Made by a program: the position numbers and the translations under genes | Shown: piece by piece, positions 7,316-15,812 of the stretch | Layout of the letters: every line of letters starts with the position of its first letter | Numbering within the stretch: the first letter of the stretch is position 1 | DNA from: Acetomicrobium sp. UBA5826 | GTDB lineage: Bacteria > Synergistota > Synergistia > Synergistales > Acetomicrobiaceae | Direction of reading: 5' to 3' | Assembly (NCBI RefSeq): GCF_002433005.1 | Contig: NZ_DJHF01000020.1 | Location: forward strand, 1-64,000 | DNA length: 64,000 nt | The notes under the pieces: model-generated | What the model was told of the DNA's origin: nothing | The model's database searches: none | What the model saw: the letters and a program-made list of their open reading frames with translations, nothing else

Positions 7316-9550
7316 ATGAACCATAAGAGGCTGATAATCGCCTCCAATCGACTTCCTTTTACTGTAGAAGAAGACGATAAAGGGGATTTGAAGTTAAAAG
7401 CGAGCGCAGGCGGGTTGGTAACAGGTCTAAGCGCCTATTTGGATTCGTTGCAACACTCTTCATTTACCGAAGGCAGCGAATACGTGTGGCTTGGATGGCC
7501 AGGGGCTTCCATTAGCGATGAACATAAAGAACACATAAAACAAATAGCGGAATCGCATTTTAATGCCTATCCGGTGTTCATGGAAGAGGAAACAATGGAC
7601 ACCTTTTATCACGGTTTCTGCAATAAGACGATTTGGCCGCTATTTCATTATTTTCCGACATATGTTGTTTATGAAAAGGAAAGTTGGGAGTCTTACAAAG
7701 AAGTCAACGAACATTTTTGCGAAACCATCATGGAAATTTTGAGGCCCGACGATATCTTATGGATACATGATTATCATCTGATGCTGTTGCCCCGCCTTAT
7801 TAGACAGCGTATGCCGGAGGTTTCGATAGGGTTTTTCTTGCACATCCCCTTTCCCTCCTATGAGTTGTTTCGCCTTTTGCCCAAAAAATGGGCAAAAGAA
7901 ATTTTACAGGGGTTACTTGGTGCAGATGTGATAGGTTTTCATACCCATGATTACACACAGTATTTCTTGAGGTCTACTCTTCGCCTCTTAGGATACGAGA
8001 ACAACATGGGCAAAATGTTTATCGATCACCGACTGGTCAAAGCCGATACATTCCCTATGGGCATCGATTTCGACAGGTTCAACAATGCCGTTAGCTCAAC
8101 GGAGACGCAAATGGAGAGGGAAAAACTTCAAAAAATTCTTTCCGGTTTCAAGACCATAGTTTCCGTCGATAGGCTGGATTACTCAAAGGGGCTTTTGAAT
8201 AGGCTTGAGGGTTATAAGCTCTTTCTTGAAAATAACCCTCAATGGCATGGGAAGGTTACGCTGCTTTTAGTAGTCGTGCCGTCGAGGATCGGCGTTGATA
8301 GGTATCAAGCGATTAAGACAAAGATAGATCAAATGGTTGGCAATATCAACGGCGCTTACAGTACGCTTAACTGGGTGCCAATTAACTATAAATATGGCCA
8401 TGTTCCTTTTCATCAGCTGGTTGCCCTTTATTCGGTTAGCGATGTAGCTTTAATTACACCTCTCAGAGACGGTATGAATTTAGTGTCAAAGGAGTACGTT
8501 GCATCCAGAAAGGACATGACCGGAGTGTTGATTTTAAGCGAGCTTGCAGGGGCTTCCAAAGAGTTGGGAGAGGCCATCTTGATAAACCCGAATGACAGAG
8601 AAGAGATCGCTGCTTCGATTAAAGAGGCCTTGGAAATGCCCGTTGAAGAGCAGCAAAGCAGGCTAGAAAGAATGCAACAGAGGTTGAAAAACTATGATGT
8701 GGTGAAATGGGCCTCGGAGTTCATCCAAGAATTGGATTATATTAAGGATGAGCAGAGAAAATTTCAGACCAAAATTCTCGACAAAAGAGCTACAGCCAAG
8801 ATGTTAGACGAGTTTAAAAAGGCCAAACATTGCATCTTCTTCCTCGATTACGACGGCACCTTGGTTCCCTTTTCCGGGGATCCCAAAAAAGCTACCCCGC
8901 CGAGGGAGCTTTTGGATCTTTTGCACGACCTTTCAAAAATAAATAGAGTAGATATCGTGATAATCAGCGGTAGGGAAAGAAGTATCCTCCAGCAATGGCT
9001 TGGGGATCTCGATATAAACTTCGTGGCCGAACACGGCGTTTGGATTAAAGAGAAGGGCAAGGATTGGGAGTTATTGAGACACGCGAGCAGCGAGTGGAAG
9101 AAAGATGTTCTTTCACTTTTGAAGCATTATGTCGATAAGGTGCCGGGATCTTTTCTGGAAGAAAAAGAGTATTCTGTAAGTTGGCATTTCCGCAAGGCCG
9201 ATCCGGAACAAGCAGCCGATGTAGCAAGGGAATTAACGGACCTGCTTTTACAATATACGGCCAATACGGATGCGCAGATTATACAGGGTCGCAAGGTTAT
9301 AGAAGTAAGAAATGCGGGTATTGACAAGGGTAAGGCAGCACTTTATTTCCTATCCAAGAAAAATTACGACTTTGTTCTTGCCATAGGGGACGATAGAACA
9401 GATGAAGATTTCTTCAGGAGCCTGTCCACTCAGGCATGGACGGTCAAAGTCGGGATGACCCTTTCAAATGCACGTTCCAATGTGATGAGCTACAAAGATG
9501 TGAGGAATTTGCTCAATATGCTGAAAAATAGAGCGAGAGGTGAAGTTTGA
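7316..9550 (+). CDS. otsAB: Bifunctional trehalose-6-phosphate synthase/phosphatase (OtsA-OtsB fusion)
   Basis: A 744-residue cytosolic enzyme. The N-terminal GT20 synthase (about 1-470) shows SNRLPFTVEE, the GGLVTGL loop, HDYHLMLLP, HIPFPS, DRLDYSKGL and the donor-site segment TPLRDGMNLVSKEYVA. It joins glucose from a nucleotide sugar to glucose 6-phosphate. The C-terminal HAD phosphatase (about 500-740) has FFLDYDGTL with the nucleophile aspartate, VIISGRE, and IGDDRTDEDFF, and removes the phosphate to give trehalose. Both halves keep their catalytic motifs, so one chain should carry out the whole route. It overlaps the next gene by one base (TGATG) and starts the otsAB-DUF5752-treT operon. 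Confidence 0.93.
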   Translation: MNHKRLIIASNRLPFTVEEDDKGDLKLKASAGGLVTGLSAYLDSLQHSSFTEGSEYVWLGWPGASISDEHKEHIKQIAESHFNAYPVFMEEETMDTFYHGFCNKTIWPLFHYFPTYVVYEKESWESYKEVNEHFCETIMEILRPDDILWIHDYHLMLLPRLIRQRMPEVSIGFFLHIPFPSYELFRLLPKKWAKEILQGLLGADVIGFHTHDYTQYFLRSTLRLLGYENNMGKMFIDHRLVKADTFPMGIDFDRFNNAVSSTETQMEREKLQKILSGFKTIVSVDRLDYSKGLLNRLEGYKLFLENNPQWHGKVTLLLVVVPSRIGVDRYQAIKTKIDQMVGNINGAYSTLNWVPINYKYGHVPFHQLVALYSVSDVALITPLRDGMNLVSKEYVASRKDMTGVLILSELAGASKELGEAILINPNDREEIAASIKEALEMPVEEQQSRLERMQQRLKNYDVVKWASEFIQELDYIKDEQRKFQTKILDKRATAKMLDEFKKAKHCIFFLDYDGTLVPFSGDPKKATPPRELLDLLHDLSKINRVDIVIISGRERSILQQWLGDLDINFVAEHGVWIKEKGKDWELLRHASSEWKKDVLSLLKHYVDKVPGSFLEEKEYSVSWHFRKADPEQAADVARELTDLLLQYTANTDAQIIQGRKVIEVRNAGIDKGKAALYFLSKKNYDFVLAIGDDRTDEDFFRSLSTQAWTVKVGMTLSNARSNVMSYKDVRNLLNMLKNRARGEV

Positions 9551-10206
9551 TGAGCAATGAGTTTCGTTTTTTTTCGGAGACCCACCAGACTAGACTGCTG
9601 GGAATGAAAGCGAAAGATCCAATTCAACTTCTTGAGGGCCTAAGGAAAATACCGGAATCTTCAATGTACTATCATACACACCGCTTCTTGCAGCAGCATT
9701 ATCGCATTTCTCCCGAGCCGCCCAACGATTTTGCCTACTGGATAACAAATATTTTGGGACTGAGAGAGTTAGGGGAAAGCATTACGAGTGTGGATATAGT
9801 TAATATAAAATCCATCGAAGAGCTGAGAACAAGATATATAAAGAAATTAGAAGATCATATATTGAGCGGAAAGCACATCAGCGGCTGCATAGAGGGGCAT
9901 GAATTTCACTTCATGGATTGTAAAACTTTTGTTTTTCAGACGGATTTCGCAGCAAATACCTTGGCGGAGTTTACGGAAGCAATGGAAAAAATTCCCATCA
10001 CATCCATATGTTTTCATATTTTTGAGCCGAGATTGCGTTATCAAAAGCGTGAAAATGATTTTTCTATATGGTTGAGAGATATTGGGGAGCCCGAATTGGC
10101 AGACAGGATATCGCGGATGGATCCCTACGCCTTTACATTGGAAGGTTTAAGAAAAAAGATCATTAAAATATTGAGGAGAGATGATTGCTTTGACAACGAA
10201 AATTAA
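9550..10206 (+). CDS. DUF5752-like protein with two internal repeats
   Basis: A 218-residue soluble protein without a signal peptide. I assign it to DUF5752, a family I associate with trehalose glycosyltransferase neighbourhoods; function unknown. Residues about 15-103 and 126-208 are two copies of one unit. Both carry an IP-x(2)-S-x(3)-H pattern, then NDF-x-x-W at 59-64 and 169-174, then an EL-x(3)-I segment and an LR...I-x-K-x-L helix. ATG at 9550 overlaps the otsAB stop, and its own 3' end overlaps treT by 26 bp, so it is embedded between two trehalose-forming enzymes. A regulatory or scaffold role is plausible but not shown. Confidence 0.7.
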   Translation: MSNEFRFFSETHQTRLLGMKAKDPIQLLEGLRKIPESSMYYHTHRFLQQHYRISPEPPNDFAYWITNILGLRELGESITSVDIVNIKSIEELRTRYIKKLEDHILSGKHISGCIEGHEFHFMDCKTFVFQTDFAANTLAEFTEAMEKIPITSICFHIFEPRLRYQKRENDFSIWLRDIGEPELADRISRMDPYAFTLEGLRKKIIKILRRDDCFDNEN

Positions 10207-11428
10207 AGAATACTCTTCGATAGTGGGACAGGATGTCATAGATGAGCTGTATTTATTGGCTGGCAAGCTCGAGGGAAAGGTTATAAGAAATATAAATTCG
10301 ACAAAAGTTGGCGGCGGAGTAGCCGAAATATTAAATCGAATGATCAGCTTATTAGAGCAGTTGGGCGTAGATGCCCGTTGGGATACGATAAAAGGTGACG
10401 AAATATTTTTTGACATCACCAAAAAAATGCATAATGCTCTTCATGGCGTCGACGTTGAAATATCCCTGGAAGAATTTATGTATTTTCTCGAAATCAATCG
10501 CAAAAACGCGAAAGAGATGGATTTTACTGGCGATATCTTTTTTATACATGACCCACAGCCCATCGTTTTGGTTGAACAAAGGGAATCGCTGGGAAATAAG
10601 TGGGTTTGGAGATGTCATGTAGATTTTACGACGCCCAAGGAAGAAGTAATGGCTTTCCTGAAATTATATATAGAAAAATACGACAGCGCAGTCTTTTCTG
10701 CACCCGCCTTCGCCAGGAAATTGCGCATACCGCAGGTTTTGATCTCTCCTTCCATTGATCCATTAAGCGACAAAAATAAAGATTTGTCTCAGGAGGAAAT
10801 TGACTCGGTTCTCGAACAGTTCGGGATAGACAAATCTCGACCCATAGTAACCCAGATTTCTCGTTTTGATTACTTAAAGGACCCGATAGGAGTCATCGAG
10901 GTTTACAAAAGAGTCAAAAGACACTTGGATTGTCAATTGGTGCTTGCCGGAGGAGGCGCCACCGACGACCCTGAGGGAGTTAAAGTGTTAGAAGAGGTCA
11001 AAAACGCAGCAGCCGATGATCCTGACATTTTCATATTGTTACTTCCCCCAAAAAGTGACGTAGAGATAAACGCGCTACAGAGAGCGTCAAGTGTAGTCTT
11101 GCAAAAATCACTTAAAGAGGGATTTGGGTTAACGGTTGCAGAAGCTTTATGGAAGGAAAAACCGGTAATAGCCTCGGCAGTCGGAGGCATTCCTCTGCAG
11201 ATAGCGCACAAACATTCCGGAATACTGACTTACTCCATCGATGGCACAGTTCATTATCTCAAACAGCTTTTGTATGAACCAGAATATGCTAAAGGTTTGG
11301 CCCAGAACGGTAAAGAGCACATAAAAAACAATTTTCTTATAACCAGGCATATCAAGGATTATCTGCTCCTATTTTTATCACTATATCACGGTGGTGATAT
11401 AATAGAACTGAATTCATGTATTCATTAA
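10181..11428 (+). CDS. treT: Trehalose glycosyltransferring synthase, TreT (GT4)
   Basis: A 415-residue GT-B glycosyltransferase. TreT makes trehalose from a nucleotide diphosphate glucose and glucose in one step, reversibly. Family features are NSTKVGGGVAEIL near residue 40, PSIDPLSDKN about 190, ISRFDYLKDP about 228, LAGGGA about 264, and the donor-site ESFG-like motif EGFGLTVAEAL about 315. The ATG at 10181 has GGAG only 2 bases away; TTG at 10190 with longer spacing is an alternative start. Either start lies inside the end of the DUF5752 gene, implying coupled translation. It gives the cell a second, phosphate-free route beside OtsAB. No clear terminator follows. Confidence 0.88.
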   Translation: MIALTTKIKEYSSIVGQDVIDELYLLAGKLEGKVIRNINSTKVGGGVAEILNRMISLLEQLGVDARWDTIKGDEIFFDITKKMHNALHGVDVEISLEEFMYFLEINRKNAKEMDFTGDIFFIHDPQPIVLVEQRESLGNKWVWRCHVDFTTPKEEVMAFLKLYIEKYDSAVFSAPAFARKLRIPQVLISPSIDPLSDKNKDLSQEEIDSVLEQFGIDKSRPIVTQISRFDYLKDPIGVIEVYKRVKRHLDCQLVLAGGGATDDPEGVKVLEEVKNAAADDPDIFILLLPPKSDVEINALQRASSVVLQKSLKEGFGLTVAEALWKEKPVIASAVGGIPLQIAHKHSGILTYSIDGTVHYLKQLLYEPEYAKGLAQNGKEHIKNNFLITRHIKDYLLLFLSLYHGGDIIELNSCIH

Positions 11429-11759
11429 ATCCAATATTACTACTATAGCGTCGTTTCTATAAATATTTAGTAAATGATTTCTAACATATTTGTTATATCA
11501 TCTCGTCAAAAGGGGTATAGTATATTCCCTGCATGTTTTTGCATCGCTATGATTCCAGCCTACTATAATAAGCGGTCGCCGCACACGGTTTTGTTAGTAT
11601 AGATTGTCCTATGTAGAAGTGCTAATTTAGGTTATAATTAATGAGTAAATGAACTATAAAAGAGGCTAGTCATTTTTGGCCAGGAGGTGAGTTGAAAAAG
11701 AGAGAAGAAGGTTACCTGAAAAACATATAAAGGGTTTAGATTGCGTGAGATGAAGGGGT
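11429..11759. other. Non-coding region upstream of the riboswitch
   Basis: No gene recognised. TATAAT at 11633-11638 is a likely -10 element for the oxidoreductase transcript; I find no convincing -35 box at standard spacing. A transcript from here would carry a leader of nearly 290 bases. Confidence 0.45.
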
Positions 11760-11910
11760 TGGCGATGGTCTGAGATGGTGCATGATGTACCGTGTTTTCC
11801 GAGTTGTCAGCCTTCCTCGCAAGTCAAAGAGATGGCTGCCAGCCGATAGGGCATAGCGGGAAACGGTTATGCCTCCCACCTTAGGAAAGGAAAACAACTT
11901 GTTGTGCCTA
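11760..11910 (+). promoter_or_regulatory. Probable Moco / tungsten-cofactor (Tuco) riboswitch
   Basis: The leader of the aldehyde oxidoreductase gene contains what I recognise as the conserved core of the Moco RNA motif. CCGAG is at 11799-11803, a hairpin GGCATA...TATGCC at 11850-11873, GCCTCCC at 11871-11877 and GGAAAGG at 11884-11890. AGTTGT (11802-11807) can pair with ACAACT (11894-11899) to close the element. CTTCCTCG (11812-11819) could alternatively pair with CGAGGAGG (11913-11920), which is the ribosome site, suggesting translational control. Established Moco riboswitches sense molybdenum cofactor, and variants near tungsten enzymes are proposed to sense the tungsten form. The boundaries are approximate. 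Confidence 0.72.
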
Positions 11911-11929
11911 TCCGAGGAGGGGAAGTAAA

Positions 11930-13777
11930 GTGTATAACTGCTACAACGGGAAAATCCTAAATGTAGATCTTACCGAAAAGAAACATTGGGTCGAGCAAAT
12001 TCCGGATGAATGGGTTTTAAACTATGTAGGCGGAGAGGGATTTGGAGCTAAATACCTTTCTTTAAACCTTCCAGAGAAAATAAATCCCTTAAGCGAGGAT
12101 AACAAGCTTTTGTTTATTTGTGGTCCTCTTACAGATACCAAGGCGCCCTCTTGCGGGAGGACGGTAGTGATGTTCAAGTCGCCTTTGACCGGGACGATCG
12201 GGGCTTCCAATGCAGGCGGGTCATGGTCTCCGCAGCTTAAAAGAGCAGGTTACGACATGCTCGTAATCCATGGCCGCGCTGAAACGCCAATATATATCTC
12301 CATCAATGATGGAGAAGTTGCCTTTCACAGCGCGGAAAAGCTATGGGGCAAAAGCACAGGTCATACAGAGGAAGTCATAAGAAGAGAGATCGGAAATCCC
12401 AAAGCGGAGGTCGCCTGTATCGGTGCAAGCGGCGAAAGGCTTGTCCGCTATGCTGCGGTTATGATGGGTAATGATCATGCTGCGGGTCGTGGTGGTGGCG
12501 GTGCCGTGATGGGGTCTAAAAATTTGAAAGCTATAGCAGTCTATGGTTCGGCTGATCGCCTTCCCGTTCATGATCCAGAAAGGTTTGATGCAGCAGTCAA
12601 AAAGGCCATCAAAGAACTTTTTGCTGAAGTCTTTGTGAAAGATGAGTTGATGAAATACGGGACCCCCTCCTTCTTCGATGCCATGAACGGCCTTGGGCTC
12701 GTGCCTGCATATAATTGGCAACGCACTACGACGGATTTTGACAAAGAATTGGGTTATGAAGCTTATCATAAAAAGTTAGAGGTAAAAGCTGATCGTTGCT
12801 ATAATTGCCCCATTGGCTGCGTACGCAAAACGAGGATTCCTGAAGGAAAGTATAAGGGACTTTCAGGTGCTGGTCCGGAATACGAGACCGTCGCGGCTTT
12901 TGGCCAAAAGTTGGGGAATACTGATATTTACTCTATTGCTGTTGCTAATTACATTTGTAACGACGCCGGTCTTGATGTTATCTCCGCTGGCCAAGTGATT
13001 GCCACAGCTATGGAGTGGTATGAAAAAGGGATAATAGATTCGACGACTACCGAAGGCTTAGAACTTACTTGGGGAAACGGAGACGCCATAGTGGAGCTCG
13101 TGGAACGCATTGCATTGCGAAAAGGTGCATTTGCGACGCTTTTAGGGGAAGGTTCACTCAGGGCGGCGAAGCAAATCGGGGGGAATGCAGATCAATACGT
13201 AATGCATGTGAAGGGCTTAGAGATGGCTGCCGATGGAGTTAGGGCCAGCAAGGGCGAAGCCTTATCTCACATGATTTCGCCCCGCGGTGCGGACCATTTA
13301 AGACCTTACGGGGCAATAATAGATGCCTTTGGGTATTTAGAGGAAGAGGTTGGAGTATTGGAGCATGTTGATCCAATGAGCGAGGAGAACAAATCATGGG
13401 TCAAACCTTTGGAAGAATATTTCATGGCGACAAATTTGTTGGGAGTATGTTTGTTTACGAGCATAACTCTCGCTATAAAAGCCAAGACTTGGGCAGAGCT
13501 TTTTAGTAGCGCTACGGGAATAGAATGCTCATATAAAGAGCTTTTTAAGACCAGCGAACGAGTCCTTAATCTGGAAAGATTATTTAATATAAAAGAAGGT
13601 TTTGCTCGAAAAGATGATTACCTTCCCGAAAGGTTTAGTAAAGAACCTGCTCCTGACGGACCGTCAAAAGGACATGTTGTCAAGCAAGATCTTTTGCTCG
13701 ATCTTATTTATGAGGCCAAGGGATGGGATTCGAAAGGTATACCAACGAGACAAAAGCTTGACGAATTAGGACTTTGA
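11930..13777 (+). CDS. aor: Aldehyde:ferredoxin oxidoreductase (tungstopterin)
   Basis: A 615-residue member of the AOR family, which oxidises aldehydes to acids with ferredoxin as acceptor using a tungsten-pterin and a 4Fe-4S cluster. Cluster ligands are C290, C293 and C297 in CYNCPIGC, and C507 in LLGVC. Family segments include MYNCYNGKILNVDL, FICGPLTDT, GASNAGG, AGRGGGGAVMGSKNLKAI and GPEYET. The GTG at 11930 follows GAGGAGGGG by 7 bases. It stands alone, controlled by the predicted cofactor riboswitch, and faces glgB across a shared terminator. Substrate range (amino-acid-derived aldehydes, acetaldehyde) is inferred from family and from the ferredoxin-linked metabolism elsewhere in the window. 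Confidence 0.93.
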   Translation: MYNCYNGKILNVDLTEKKHWVEQIPDEWVLNYVGGEGFGAKYLSLNLPEKINPLSEDNKLLFICGPLTDTKAPSCGRTVVMFKSPLTGTIGASNAGGSWSPQLKRAGYDMLVIHGRAETPIYISINDGEVAFHSAEKLWGKSTGHTEEVIRREIGNPKAEVACIGASGERLVRYAAVMMGNDHAAGRGGGGAVMGSKNLKAIAVYGSADRLPVHDPERFDAAVKKAIKELFAEVFVKDELMKYGTPSFFDAMNGLGLVPAYNWQRTTTDFDKELGYEAYHKKLEVKADRCYNCPIGCVRKTRIPEGKYKGLSGAGPEYETVAAFGQKLGNTDIYSIAVANYICNDAGLDVISAGQVIATAMEWYEKGIIDSTTTEGLELTWGNGDAIVELVERIALRKGAFATLLGEGSLRAAKQIGGNADQYVMHVKGLEMAADGVRASKGEALSHMISPRGADHLRPYGAIIDAFGYLEEEVGVLEHVDPMSEENKSWVKPLEEYFMATNLLGVCLFTSITLAIKAKTWAELFSSATGIECSYKELFKTSERVLNLERLFNIKEGFARKDDYLPERFSKEPAPDGPSKGHVVKQDLLLDLIYEAKGWDSKGIPTRQKLDELGL

Positions 13778-13825
13778 AATATGAAGTTTATTGTTAAGTT
13801 ATGTAATGTAACCCTGGTATAGTTT

Positions 13826-13883
13826 AAAAAGAGAAACCCTCGGGCATAGATAAAGGCATGCTAAGCCCAAGGGTTTCTCTTTT
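13826..13883. terminator. Shared terminator between convergent aor and glgB
   Basis: AAAAAGAGAAACCCT on the left pairs with AGGGTTTCTCTTTT on the right around a loop holding a weaker GGGC/GCCC step. Runs of T leave the hairpin on both strands, fitting bidirectional use. Confidence 0.85.
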
Positions 13884-13886
13884 AGG

Positions 13887-15788
13887 TTATGCTTTTTTGA
13901 AAACTATTACAGACAAAGGAGGAAGGGTCATTACCAACGAATGAAACCTGCCGTGAATTGGAACAGGAGTTGCTTCAAGACCGCCGAAGTTGCCGTGACC
14001 GCTTCCGCCGTATTCTTTTGCGTCGCTGTTTAAGATTTCCTTCCAAAATCCACCGCTTGGAACACCTATTCTGTAATTATAGTGAGGTATGGGCGTGAAG
14101 TTGCAGACTACCAATACTGTTTCGTTCTCTGACTTTCGCAAAAAGGATACAACGCTGCTCTCCCAATCGGAAAAGTCCACCCATTCAAATCCGGTATTCT
14201 CGAAATCTCTTTCATAAAGAGCTGGCTCACTGCTCAAAAGGCGATTTAAATCACGAACCCAACGCCTTATGCCTTCGTGATTAGGGTATTCCAACAAATG
14301 CCAATCAATACTTGATTCGTGATTCCATTCCCTCCACTGGCCTAATTCGCCACCCATAAAAAGAAGCTTTTTCCCGGGATGAAGCCACTGATAACCCAGA
14401 AGAGCCCGCAAATTAGCGAACTTTTGCCAATCATCTCCCGGCATTTTGGCAATTAGCGAACCTTTGCCGTAGACGACCTCATCATGAGATAGTGGCAGGA
14501 CGAAATTTTCGAAAAAGGCATACCATATACTAAAGATTAACTGATTATGATGATATTGTCTAAATATGGGATCTTTCGAGAAATATTCGAGCGTATCGTG
14601 CATCCATCCCATGTTCCACTTCATGCCAAACCCCAATCCGCCCAGATAGGTAGGTCTGGTTACTTGAGGCCATGCAGTAGATTCCTCTGCGATGGTTTGA
14701 ACGTCGGGATAGTTTCTGTAGACCTCTTCATTGAAACGCTTTAGAAAATGTATCGCTTCAAGATTTTCCCTTCCGCCGTATTCGTTAGGTATCCATTCGC
14801 CATCCTTTCTCGAGTAGTCGAGATAAAGCATAGAAGCCACGGCGTCGACTCTTATTCCGTCTACGTGGTATTTATCCAACCAGAAAAGAGTGCTTGAAAT
14901 TAGGAAGTTGCGTACTTCATTTCTGCCGTAATTAAAAATACAGCTTTTCCAGTCAGGATGAAAGCCCTTTCTAGGGTCAGCGTGTTCATAAAGATGTGTT
15001 CCATCGAAAAAGACCAAGCCATGACCATCGTTCGGGAAGTGGGAGGGCACCCAATCGAGGATCACGCCAATGTTATTTTGGTGCAATACGTCGATGAGAT
15101 ACATAAAATCCTGTGGAGTACCATATCTGGCGGTTGGAGCAAAGTAGCCAAGCGTTTGATATCCCCACGAACCATAAAAGGGATGTTCCATTATTGGCAA
15201 GAACTCGACATGGGTAAACCCCATTTCTTTCGCGTAATTTGGCAAAAAAGACGCCAATTCGCGATAAGTTAAAAACCTGTTGCCTTCCTCAGGAAAGCGC
15301 CTCCAAGAACCAAGATGCACCTCATAGATGGACATAGGGCTTTTGAAAGAGTTATGTTTAACCCTTTCCTTCATCCACTTTTCGTCCTTCCATTCGTAGC
15401 TTAAGTCCCAAACAATCGAGGCTGTCTTGGGTGGCCTTTCCCAATAAAAAGCATAGGGATCTCCTTTGTCTACTTCATAGTTGTTGTAGTTTGACACGAT
15501 ATGATATTTATAAAGCGTTCCCGCATCTATTTCCTCTATGAAACCTTCCCAGATTCCTGTCTCGTCTTGTCTTGGGCTTAAAGGATGCGCTTTTTTGTCC
15601 CAGTTATTGAATTCGCCTATGACGGAAACGGATTTGGCGTTTGGAGCCCATACGGCAAAGCGAACTCCGCCGTTGCAAAGATGCGCACCCAAATTTTCAT
15701 AGAGGCGAAAGTGGTTGCCCTCTTTGAAAAGATATATATCCATATCGGTGAACGAAGAAGTCCATGTTGATTCTTTACGATTATTCAT
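13887..15788 (-). CDS. glgB: 1,4-alpha-glucan branching enzyme GlgB
   Basis: A 633-residue GH13 branching enzyme that makes alpha-1,6 branches in glycogen. The CBM48 domain at about 35-115 includes FAVWAPNAKSVSVIGEFNNW. The catalytic barrel shows DWVPSHF, the nucleophile D315 in GIRVDAV, the acid E368 in IAEEST, and the third carboxylate in LSHDEVVYGKGS. The C-terminal beta domain ends with MTLPPLSVIVFKK. AGGAGGG lies 6 bases before the ATG. It is the last gene of the minus-strand block after maltokinase and GlgE, as in the maltose-1-phosphate glycogen pathway, where GlgE extends chains and GlgB branches them. Confidence 0.95.
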   Translation of the reverse strand: MNNRKESTWTSSFTDMDIYLFKEGNHFRLYENLGAHLCNGGVRFAVWAPNAKSVSVIGEFNNWDKKAHPLSPRQDETGIWEGFIEEIDAGTLYKYHIVSNYNNYEVDKGDPYAFYWERPPKTASIVWDLSYEWKDEKWMKERVKHNSFKSPMSIYEVHLGSWRRFPEEGNRFLTYRELASFLPNYAKEMGFTHVEFLPIMEHPFYGSWGYQTLGYFAPTARYGTPQDFMYLIDVLHQNNIGVILDWVPSHFPNDGHGLVFFDGTHLYEHADPRKGFHPDWKSCIFNYGRNEVRNFLISSTLFWLDKYHVDGIRVDAVASMLYLDYSRKDGEWIPNEYGGRENLEAIHFLKRFNEEVYRNYPDVQTIAEESTAWPQVTRPTYLGGLGFGMKWNMGWMHDTLEYFSKDPIFRQYHHNQLIFSIWYAFFENFVLPLSHDEVVYGKGSLIAKMPGDDWQKFANLRALLGYQWLHPGKKLLFMGGELGQWREWNHESSIDWHLLEYPNHEGIRRWVRDLNRLLSSEPALYERDFENTGFEWVDFSDWESSVVSFLRKSENETVLVVCNFTPIPHYNYRIGVPSGGFWKEILNSDAKEYGGSGHGNFGGLEATPVPIHGRFHSLVMTLPPLSVIVFKKA

Positions 15789-15812
15789 GTATACCCTCCT
15801 CGCCTGACTTGT

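Noticed and set aside
12341..12769. 142-codon minus-strand open frame inside the oxidoreductase gene
   Set aside because: Entirely opposite a strongly conserved coding region; shadow frame.
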